In this document: in pieces, positions 1 through 4,922 of the stretch
Position numbering within the stretch: position 1 is the stretch's first letter
How the letters are laid out: each line of letters opens with the position of its first letter
NCBI GenBank assembly: GCA_905236495.1
Contig: CAJOPV010000004.1
Location: forward strand, 1-5,470
Reading direction: 5' to 3'
From: an uncultured Christensenellaceae bacterium
GTDB taxonomy: Bacteria > Bacillota > Clostridia > Christensenellales > Aristaeellaceae
Length of the DNA stretch: 5,470 nt
Notes under the pieces: model-generated
What the model saw: the letters and a program-made list of their open reading frames with translations, nothing else
Database searches by the model: none
What the model was told of the DNA's origin: nothing
Position numbers and translations under genes: made by a program

Positions 1-1667
1 GTGGGAAGCAGCTGGGTGAACTGCACCCGATAGCCATCGGAGAGGTATTCGGGGTCGGTGGTGAACATGAAATCCCAGTCCAGCTGCCGGCAGCCGTTCT
101 CCTTTTCGTCGTCAAACCGGCGATGCAGCATGCCCACCTGATAATCCCCTAATTCCTTGAGCGCGTCCGGGCCGTACTGGTCCGTGATGGCGTCCATGGC
201 GATTTTGAGCGCCCTGTCGTATTCCTCCTGGGTGGGCACGGACTGAGCGCCGCCATAGACCGCCTGCTGCACCTCCGGGGGCCAGAAATACAGGTTCTGC
301 CCGTATTCCCGGATGGCTTTCTCTTCTTTCTCCGCCAGCTCCATCACCCGCTGCTCCGCCTGGGAGACGGCGGGGTTTTCGTTATTTGCCGCAGGAGCCT
401 CCTCCAGCAGGGAAAAGGGCACGTACATCATCATGAAATCGCCTGCCGGGCCGGTAACGAATTCCCGCCTGTCCAGCACCTTGCCGGTCATGCAGTCGAT
501 CTCCAGGCACCACACGGCGTCGTACCTGCCGCCACGGTCCAGGTCCTCGGCGTTCAGGATCACCCGATGATTCACCTTGTAGATGGGCCTGTCCCCGTCG
601 GTGCAGCAGATCACGTGATCGTATACCTTGCCGGTGATCTCGCCGTAATTCATTTCTTTTAAGGCGATCTCTTTCGCCTCATCCGGGCTGACGGCCCCTT
701 CCGGCGGCAGGCGATAGCCCGCGTGCTGATACAGCCAGCCGTTACGGCCCTTGGGATCAGTGCCTTGGATCAGTTCGCCGAACTCCGCCCAGGTTTCCAC
801 GCCCCAGCCGGTGCAGTTGCCCTCCCGGTCCGTCAGATCGTCCATAGCGACGGCCCAGTTTTTCGTGTTGATTTCCTCCAGGTAATGCGCCCGCCAGGTC
901 TCCTGTTCGCCGCCTTGGCGGTCAAAGGTCACGTCGTAATCATTGTTGCCCGTGCGCCGGTTGACATACCAGAAGCGCCACTGGTCCTGGGTGTATTCCT
1001 CGTCTTCCCTGTACAGGTAGACCCGCTGGAACGCCTGGTTCACGATCCATTCATCGTCGCTCTCCGCGGGCAGTTCAATGCCGTAGGCATCACCCAGCAG
1101 CCGCACCGCCAATGCGGCGGCCTCCTCCACGGTCATGTCGTTCTCCCCGGGCAGGAGATTCACGTTTTCGTCCCACGCGCCGATCTCCACCATCATTTCC
1201 CCGTACCAGTGCTGCTGCTGGATGGTCCACATGCTTTCGTCCCTGCCGAAGGCCGAGCGGCAGATTTCCTCAATGGTTTCCCTTTCCCAATAGCCGTGCC
1301 CGGCGCGGAAGGCCTGCATGAGGGTGGAGCCCTCGTCCAGGGTGATGCCGTTCTCGCTGAGCTTTTCCATCAGCTCTTTCAGCTCGTCGTAGGTGTAATT
1401 TTCATGCCCGTTCTGCTGCGCCATGGGCACGGCCACCTGCTCCACGATCTCCTGCCCGGAAAGCAGCACCGCCGCCAGGGCGCCCGCCGTCAGCAGGCAG
1501 AGGATCATCGCCAGGATCAGCGCAAAGGATAGCTTCGTCTTTTTCACTTTTCTTCCCTCCATTGCGGTTTCGATCAGCTGCTCCCGCTGGGAGGGGGACG
1601 TGCACAGGAAGGAAAGCTGGGCGTTCAGCGCCGTTTGGACCCGTTCCTTCATTTCCAGCTCTTTCAC
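1..1667 (-). CDS. ECF-associated one-pass membrane protein, probable anti-sigma factor/sensor (3' end outside window)
   Basis: The frame is open from a GTG at 1667 to the left edge, 555 full codons with no stop, so the C-terminus is missing. GGGAGG (1677-1682) lies 9 nt upstream, and the GTG overlaps the sigma-factor stop (GTGA, 1664-1667), which suggests translational coupling. Residues 1-45 are charged and probably cytoplasmic, with a KVKKTK stretch before a single hydrophobic segment (about 46-69). The rest is hydrophilic, acidic and Trp/Tyr-rich, probably outside the membrane. Two or three stretches (about 178-250, 327-400, 479-552) share a PepSY-like layout: a helix with an EAxxxA pattern, then strands ending in motifs such as DCMTGKVLDR. 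Position and topology suggest it holds the neighbouring sigma factor at the membrane and senses an external signal. I see no HxxxCxxC zinc anti-sigma motif. The anti-sigma role is inferred from context. An internal start at codon 41 is also possible. Confidence 0.8.
   Translation of the reverse strand, partial: MKELEMKERVQTALNAQLSFLCTSPSQREQLIETAMEGRKVKKTKLSFALILAMILCLLTAGALAAVLLSGQEIVEQVAVPMAQQNGHENYTYDELKELMEKLSENGITLDEGSTLMQAFRAGHGYWERETIEEICRSAFGRDESMWTIQQQHWYGEMMVEIGAWDENVNLLPGENDMTVEEAAALAVRLLGDAYGIELPAESDDEWIVNQAFQRVYLYREDEEYTQDQWRFWYVNRRTGNNDYDVTFDRQGGEQETWRAHYLEEINTKNWAVAMDDLTDREGNCTGWGVETWAEFGELIQGTDPKGRNGWLYQHAGYRLPPEGAVSPDEAKEIALKEMNYGEITGKVYDHVICCTDGDRPIYKVNHRVILNAEDLDRGGRYDAVWCLEIDCMTGKVLDRREFVTGPAGDFMMMYVPFSLLEEAPAANNENPAVSQAEQRVMELAEKEEKAIREYGQNLYFWPPEVQQAVYGGAQSVPTQEEYDRALKIAMDAITDQYGPDALKELGDYQVGMLHRRFDDEKENGCRQLDWDFMFTTDPEYLSDGYRVQFTQLLP
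1545..1560 (-). promoter_or_regulatory. Possible internal ribosome site and second start of the ECF-associated membrane protein
   Basis: On the minus strand GGAGG (1556-1560) is followed after 8 nt by an in-frame GTG (1545-1547), codon 41 of the membrane protein. Starting here would remove the putative cytoplasmic anti-sigma segment and give a product beginning MKKTKLSFALILAMIL, which resembles a signal peptide or signal anchor, with GALA-A as a possible cleavage site. It may be a chance match inside Gly/Glu/Lys codons, so this is a candidate only. Confidence 0.35.
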
Positions 1668-2185
1668 TTTCCGTCACCTCCCGTCAGGCTGCTTTTCAGC
1701 ATCTCCTCCGCCCGGATCAGCCGCTTATACGCGGTGGATTTGGGAATGCCCAGGGCCTGGGCCGTTTCCTCCAGGGTCATATTTTGAAAGTAGTGCAGCA
1801 GCACCACCTGCTTTTGCTTGTCCGGCAGACGCATCACATCCATCGTCAGCGCCCGGTCCTCATCCTCCACGGTGGTAAACCGGGGCGGCAATTCCTCCAG
1901 CGGCGTTCTGAGATCCAGATGCTGAAACCATCTGCCCCGCCGGTAATCCCGGCAGGTATTCACCGCTATGCGCATCAGCCACGCCCGCTCGCTGCCGTTT
2001 CCTCTTCTTTCAAACTGCGCCATGGCCTTCCACGCCTTCAGGAACGTATCCTGCATGGCGTCCTCCGCCAGGTGCCTGTCTCCCAAATACAGGTAGCAGA
2101 CCCGCAGAATCGCGTCCGCGTATGCCTCTACCCACTCCGTCAGCCGCGCCTCCCGGATCAAGCCTGGTACCTGGGCCCGCTCCAC
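1664..2185 (-). CDS. ECF-family RNA polymerase sigma factor (sigma-70 regions 2 and 4)
   Basis: This 173-residue protein has the two-domain build and size of an extracytoplasmic-function sigma factor, which directs core RNA polymerase to a small regulon after release from its anti-sigma factor. Region 2 spans about residues 19-87, with the AEDAMQDTFLKAW helix (40-52) and WLMRIAVNTCRDYRR (69-83) that contact core polymerase and the -10 element. A short linker rich in Pro and Glu follows. Region 4 (about 112-165) has LPDKQKQVVLLHYFQNMT and the helix-turn-helix LEETAQALGIPKSTAYKRL, which reads the -35. The start is the GTG at 2183-2185, placed by AGGAGG 9 nt upstream; an earlier out-of-frame GTG at 2195 abuts the SD and is too close to it. 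The stop overlaps the next gene by GTGA. I cannot assign an ECF subgroup by eye. Confidence 0.93.
   Translation of the reverse strand: MERAQVPGLIREARLTEWVEAYADAILRVCYLYLGDRHLAEDAMQDTFLKAWKAMAQFERRGNGSERAWLMRIAVNTCRDYRRGRWFQHLDLRTPLEELPPRFTTVEDEDRALTMDVMRLPDKQKQVVLLHYFQNMTLEETAQALGIPKSTAYKRLIRAEEMLKSSLTGGDGK
1677..1682 (-). promoter_or_regulatory. Ribosome binding site of the ECF-associated membrane protein
   Basis: GGGAGG on the minus strand, inside the last codons of the sigma gene and 9 nt before the GTG at 1667. With the 4-nt GTGA overlap it fixes the start of the downstream gene and suggests coupled, roughly stoichiometric synthesis of the pair. Confidence 0.7.
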
Positions 2186-2194
2186 CGACGCTCA

Positions 2195-2200
2195 CCTCCT
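2195..2200 (-). promoter_or_regulatory. Ribosome binding site of the ECF sigma gene
   Basis: A perfect AGGAGG on the minus strand, 9 nt before the GTG at 2185. It decides the start of the sigma factor, which has no ATG near its N-terminus. Confidence 0.8.
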
Positions 2201-2222
2201 TTGTGCCGCGTTCACCTATTAA

Positions 2223-2249
2223 GACGAAAGAACAGGCGGTTTTGTTTAC
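2223..2249 (-). promoter_or_regulatory. Possible ECF-type promoter of the sigma/anti-sigma operon
   Basis: On the minus strand GTAAAC (2244-2249) is followed after 17 nt by CGTC (2223-2226). This resembles known ECF promoters, which have an AAC-containing -35 and a CGTC or CGTA -10 about 16-17 nt apart. A transcript starting about 8 nt downstream would have a leader of roughly 30 nt carrying the AGGAGG site. This would fit positive autoregulation, which is common among ECF factors. The motif is short, and a chance match cannot be excluded. Confidence 0.4.
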
Positions 2250-2286
2250 CGTGAAGGGAATGAAAAAATACAGGGGAACCGCTTTT

Positions 2287-2335
2287 GGAGCTGCTTCGCA
2301 CGGCCTGCCTCGCCGCCTGCCCGCGCTGCTTCTCC
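2287..2335 (-). repeat. Nested hairpin C: imperfect GC-rich stem
   Basis: GGAG (2287-2290) pairs with CTCC (2332-2335); after small internal loops, GC at 2293-2294 pairs with GC at 2328-2329, and 2298-2303 pairs with 2321-2326. The last stem has one A/C mismatch if read as plus-strand RNA but a U-G wobble as minus-strand RNA, which slightly favours transcription from the minus strand. The pairing was found by eye and is less certain than the two perfect hairpins. Confidence 0.45.
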
Positions 2336-2337
2336 AT

Positions 2338-2356
2338 GCGTCATTTCTTATGACGC
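2338..2356. repeat. Nested hairpin B: 7-bp perfect stem
   Basis: GCGTCAT (2338-2344) pairs with ATGACGC (2350-2356) around a 5-nt loop. CCATGCGTC occurs at 2334-2342 and again at 2358-2366, so hairpins A and B share sequence and alternative pairings are possible. Confidence 0.75.
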
Positions 2357-2380
2357 GCCATGCGTCTGACGCCGCATGGC
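2357..2380. repeat. Nested hairpin A: 8-bp perfect stem
   Basis: GCCATGCG (2357-2364) pairs with CGCATGGC (2373-2380) around an 8-nt loop. It sits just inside the right arm of the 135-bp element and directly abuts hairpin B, so the two could stack coaxially. Confidence 0.8.
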
Positions 2381-2415
2381 TAAAAGCGGTTCCCCTGTAT
2401 TGATATTTTACCGTC

Positions 2416-3750
2416 TTACTCCTCTTCGTCCTTCTTTTCGGTCTCCGCCGGAAGGACCCGGACCCGGGCCCAGGCGACGCGGCGATCCTCGATGGACTCC
2501 ACCTGGATGTGGAGCCGGGGGGCCTCCCCTTCCTCCGGGGGTTCGCCGTCCGGGGTGAGATACAGGGTCAATTCCGGCTTGCTGCCATCCTCGGGGATGG
2601 TGGAAAACCGGCTGAAGATCAAGCCGCCCAGGGTATCGTAATCCTCGCCCTGAGGCAGCTCAACGCCCAGTTCCTCCGCCACGGTTTCCAGGTCCGCCGT
2701 TCCGCTGACGCGGAAGGAGCCATCCGGCAGGGGCTGCACCTCGCTTTCGGCGGCGGGATCAAACTCGTCGTAAATATTCCCTACGATCTCCTCCAGCAGA
2801 TCCTCCATGGTCACGATGCCGCTCATGCCGCCGTACTCATCCACCACGATGGCGATATGGGTCTTGGCGTGCTGCATGTTCCGCAAAAGCACGTCGGTGG
2901 GCACCGTTTCGGGCACGAAATAGGGGGCTCTCAGCAGGGCCTTCAAGGGCTTGGGGTTCTTTTCCCCGGCGTTGAGCAGGTATTCCCGGGTGGAAAGCAC
3001 GCCCACGATATCGTCGATATCCTCGTCATACACCGGGAAGCGGGACAGGCCGCTTTCCTTGATGACCTGGCGGATGGTGGCCTCGTCGTCCCTGATCCAC
3101 AGGGCGGTCACATCGGTGCGGTGGGTCATGCAGTCAGCGGCGGACAGATCGCCAAAGGCAAATACGTTGTTGATCATTTCCTTCTCGTCGCTTTCAATGA
3201 CGCCGCTTTCCCCGCCCATATCCACCAGGGCGCGGATCTCCTCCTCCGTCACCTGCTCGTCCTGGGCCTTGGCATCGATGCCGAACAGCCGCAGGCACCC
3301 CCGGGCCAGGCTCTTTTCCAGGCAGGTCCAGGGCGTCATGCCCGCGGTGATCCCCCGGATCAGGAAGCTGAAGGGGCCCACCCATTGGTCCGCCTTCCGC
3401 TTGCCCAGCTTTTCCGGGGCCAGCACGCACAGCGCCATCACCACCGGCGCCCCCGCCAGGCAGAATACCGCCGCCGCGCCGGAAAAGCCCAGCCCCGCCC
3501 GGCGGACCATCTCCACCCCCAGGGCGGCAAACAGCATCAGAATCACCGTCCACAGCCCCCGCAGGGCGATGACCGGCTCGCTCTTTTCCAGCAGGGGCAG
3601 CAGCCGCCGGGCCCGCCTGTCGCCTTCCCCGGCGGCGGCGCGAAGCTTCCCTTCATTCGCGTTTTTCCATACCGATTGGGCCAGGCGCAGCAGCGCCAGG
3701 CCAAGAAATAAAGCTATTTCAGCCAACCATCGGCCGATCGGGTCGTCCAA
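2416..3750 (-). CDS. CorC/HlyC-like membrane protein: degenerate CNNM domain, paired CBS domains, CorC_HlyC domain
   Basis: A 444-residue protein from the TTG at 3748-3750. Residues 1 to about 145 are hydrophobic and lie where the CNNM (DUF21) ion-transport domain sits in this family. The conserved linker VTEEEIRALVDMGGESGVIE (167-186) follows. A CBS pair comes next, with MTHRTDV (208-214), SRFPVYD (236-242), VDEYGGMSGIVTMEDLLEEI (303-322) and GNIYDEFD. The CorC_HlyC domain (about 337-420) has DGSFRVSGTADLE and DYDTLGGLIF. The tail is acidic. CBS pairs in this family bind adenine nucleotides, and several relatives export Mg2+ or affect Co2+/Mg2+ resistance. Here the usual membrane-domain motifs (SAxE, GN, GExxPK) are not recognisable, so transport is doubtful. 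The start follows GGAGG by 8 nt and lies about 25 nt after a predicted transcription start; the TTG at 3774 would leave almost no leader. It appears monocistronic. Confidence 0.88.
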   Translation of the reverse strand: MDDPIGRWLAEIALFLGLALLRLAQSVWKNANEGKLRAAAGEGDRRARRLLPLLEKSEPVIALRGLWTVILMLFAALGVEMVRRAGLGFSGAAAVFCLAGAPVVMALCVLAPEKLGKRKADQWVGPFSFLIRGITAGMTPWTCLEKSLARGCLRLFGIDAKAQDEQVTEEEIRALVDMGGESGVIESDEKEMINNVFAFGDLSAADCMTHRTDVTALWIRDDEATIRQVIKESGLSRFPVYDEDIDDIVGVLSTREYLLNAGEKNPKPLKALLRAPYFVPETVPTDVLLRNMQHAKTHIAIVVDEYGGMSGIVTMEDLLEEIVGNIYDEFDPAAESEVQPLPDGSFRVSGTADLETVAEELGVELPQGEDYDTLGGLIFSRFSTIPEDGSKPELTLYLTPDGEPPEEGEAPRLHIQVESIEDRRVAWARVRVLPAETEKKDEEE

Positions 3751-3758
3751 AGAATGTC

Positions 3759-3763
3759 CCTCC
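3759..3763 (-). promoter_or_regulatory. Ribosome binding site that sets the start of the CorC-like gene
   Basis: GGAGG (inside GGGAGGG) on the minus strand, 8 nt before the TTG at 3748-3750. The upstream in-frame TTG at 3774 has no such site, and the ATG at 3764-3766 is out of frame, so this site favours the 444-residue product. Confidence 0.7.
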
Positions 3764-3782
3764 CATAAAATCAAGTAGCGTC

Positions 3783-3811
3783 ATTATAGCACGGCGGCGG
3801 CGAAATTACAA
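3783..3811 (-). promoter_or_regulatory. Sigma-A-type promoter of the CorC-like gene
   Basis: On the minus strand TTGTAA (3806-3811) and a perfect TATAAT (3783-3788) are separated by exactly 17 nt. Transcription would start near 3776, giving a short leader carrying the GGGAGGG ribosome site. It lies in the short gap after the acyltransferase stop, so the CorC-like gene has its own housekeeping promoter. Confidence 0.75.
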
Positions 3812-3830
3812 ACCTTTCCAAAAACAGGGC

Positions 3831-4922
3831 TTACTTCCCGGCAAGCCATCTGTCCGCCCGATCCGTGATCGGTGTGAGTCCTTTCAAAATCGGCCTTTCC
3901 AGCAGCGTCTTCCGCAGCCAATCGATCAGAGCGCAAACCAGATACAGCCCCATGGGCACCAGCAGCGCGGTCAGGATAAAGGTCTCGTTCTGGGCGGACT
4001 GCCAAATCTTTCCCCAATCCCGCCAGATGAAGGAGCGCAGCAGGCTGTGATCGTGGATCAGATACACCCCGAAGCTGGCGGAGGACAGGGCCAGAAGCCC
4101 CCGATAGGGCTTGACCTTCAGCCCCGCGAAGAACCGCAGCAGCGCGATGGAGCAAATGAGCTGGGGTACGGTATTCTTATCCGCGAAGAAATTCTGCCGG
4201 CTGCCCACCCGCTGAAACAGCTCCGCATGCTGATCTCCCCACAGGGTGGAAAGCGCCATGAAGGCGATCATCAGCAGGAACAGAAAGCCGTGCAGCGGCA
4301 GCCATCCGTCCGCCCGGGAGGGGAACTTTTTGAAGTACGCCCCCAGCACATAGAGGTAAATAAACCAGGTGATCTGGTGGAAAAACTGGCTGGCGGGGTT
4401 TTGAAAGGTGAGGGTGGGGATCACGCACAGGTACAGCGTTCCCGCCGCCAGCGCCCATCGGTGGGCGTTTTTGCTCATGGCCTGGACCCCGGGCCGCAAA
4501 AGAGGCAGCATCGCCGTCAGCCCCAGGTACATCGTAACGAACCAATAGGGGCTGCGGCTGATGATCAGCGCCGCGTTTTTCACCGTTTCCCCGTTCACGT
4601 CCGTCCTAAGCCCGGCGGCCCACAAAACCAGCGTGATCCCCAGGGAATAAAACAGCGTTTCCAGCAGGATAGAAAGGAACCTTTTTGCCCGGAAAGGCGC
4701 CAGGAAATACCCGGTAATCATCACAAAGCAATTGACCCCCGTCATGCCCCCGGCAAAAAGGAACCGGGCGATCACCCGGTTCGTTTGATTGCCGGTCTGC
4801 ATGGCGGCGGAATGATACACCATATGATGGGCCAGGATCAGCAGCATGCACACGACGCGCAGAAGCTCGATATTGCCCTCCCGGCGGCTTTCCGGCGATG
4901 GCGCCCGCTGGATGGCGCTCAT
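3831..4922 (-). CDS. Acyltransferase-3 family integral membrane protein, probable O-acyltransferase
   Basis: A 363-residue protein with about ten hydrophobic segments, the usual size for the acyltransferase-3 (PF01757) family, whose members move acetyl or other acyl groups onto cell-surface sugars and related substrates. The first membrane segment has the family signature NIELLRVVCMLLILAHHMVY (17-36), with Arg22 and the His32-His33 pair expected to be catalytic. GVNCFVMITGYFLAPF (62-77) and the late motif SSASFGVYLIHDH (280-292) are also typical. The substrate cannot be read from the sequence; exopolysaccharide, teichoic acid or a glycolipid are the usual choices. Its ATG (4920-4922) overlaps the serS stop by 4 nt (ATGA), and no good Shine-Dalgarno precedes it, so it probably relies on translational coupling to serS. 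No convincing terminator follows it. Confidence 0.88.
   Translation of the reverse strand: MSAIQRAPSPESRREGNIELLRVVCMLLILAHHMVYHSAAMQTGNQTNRVIARFLFAGGMTGVNCFVMITGYFLAPFRAKRFLSILLETLFYSLGITLVLWAAGLRTDVNGETVKNAALIISRSPYWFVTMYLGLTAMLPLLRPGVQAMSKNAHRWALAAGTLYLCVIPTLTFQNPASQFFHQITWFIYLYVLGAYFKKFPSRADGWLPLHGFLFLLMIAFMALSTLWGDQHAELFQRVGSRQNFFADKNTVPQLICSIALLRFFAGLKVKPYRGLLALSSASFGVYLIHDHSLLRSFIWRDWGKIWQSAQNETFILTALLVPMGLYLVCALIDWLRKTLLERPILKGLTPITDRADRWLAGK

Larger units (their letters stand above)
2263..2401 (-). terminator. Probable transcription terminator of the CorC-like gene
   Basis: Transcripts leaving the CorC-like gene (stop at 2416-2418) meet the right arm of the inverted repeat 14 nt later; the left arm then closes a 20-bp stem directly followed by six T residues (plus-strand A run at 2263-2268). 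A stable stem plus a U tract is the intrinsic-terminator pattern. The 95-nt structured loop is far longer than normal, so efficiency is uncertain. There is no comparable T run after the stem on the plus strand. Confidence 0.5.
2267..2401. repeat. 135-bp element bounded by perfect 20-bp inverted repeats
   Basis: The left arm AATACAGGGGAACCGCTTTT (2267-2286) is the exact reverse complement of the right arm at 2382-2401. The 95 nt between them hold at least two more perfect inverted repeats and one imperfect hairpin. There is no credible ORF inside. The arms begin TACAGGGG and end CCCCTGTA, so the element could be a small non-autonomous transposable element (MITE) flanked by TA, a structured RNA, or an elaborate terminator. 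It fills most of the space between the CorC-like gene and the sigma factor. The repeat itself is certain; its nature is open. Confidence 0.9.

Noticed and set aside
723..1532. 269-codon plus-strand open frame
   Set aside because: Antisense to the ECF-associated membrane protein, which has its own ribosome site, overlap with sigma and sensible protein composition.
1402..1677. 91-codon minus-strand frame starting at a GTG inside the SD of the membrane-protein gene
   Set aside because: It overlaps the real gene in another frame, its start abuts the Shine-Dalgarno, and its product is Gly/Ala/Arg-rich without motifs.
2010..2195. 61-codon minus-strand frame starting at the GTG right after AGGAGG
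   Set aside because: The start touches the Shine-Dalgarno, and the frame overlaps the clear sigma-factor frame.
2240..2254. Short inverted repeat CGGT/ACCG near the sigma promoter as an operator
   Set aside because: Arms of only 4 bp with a 7-nt spacer are expected by chance; no support for a repressor site.
2334..2366. Direct repeat CCATGCGTC, 24 bp apart, as a CRISPR or iteron array
   Set aside because: Only two 9-bp copies, explained by the overlapping hairpins; no regular spacer pattern and no cas or rep gene.
2509..3711. 400-codon plus-strand open frame
   Set aside because: It is antisense to the CorC-like gene, is rich in His/Gln/Gly/Pro as expected of a GC-rich shadow frame, and has no ribosome site or family motif.
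3811..3845. Possible terminator after the acyltransferase
   Set aside because: There is a run of five T on the minus strand, but only a stem of about 3 bp (GGG/CCC) before it, too weak to call.
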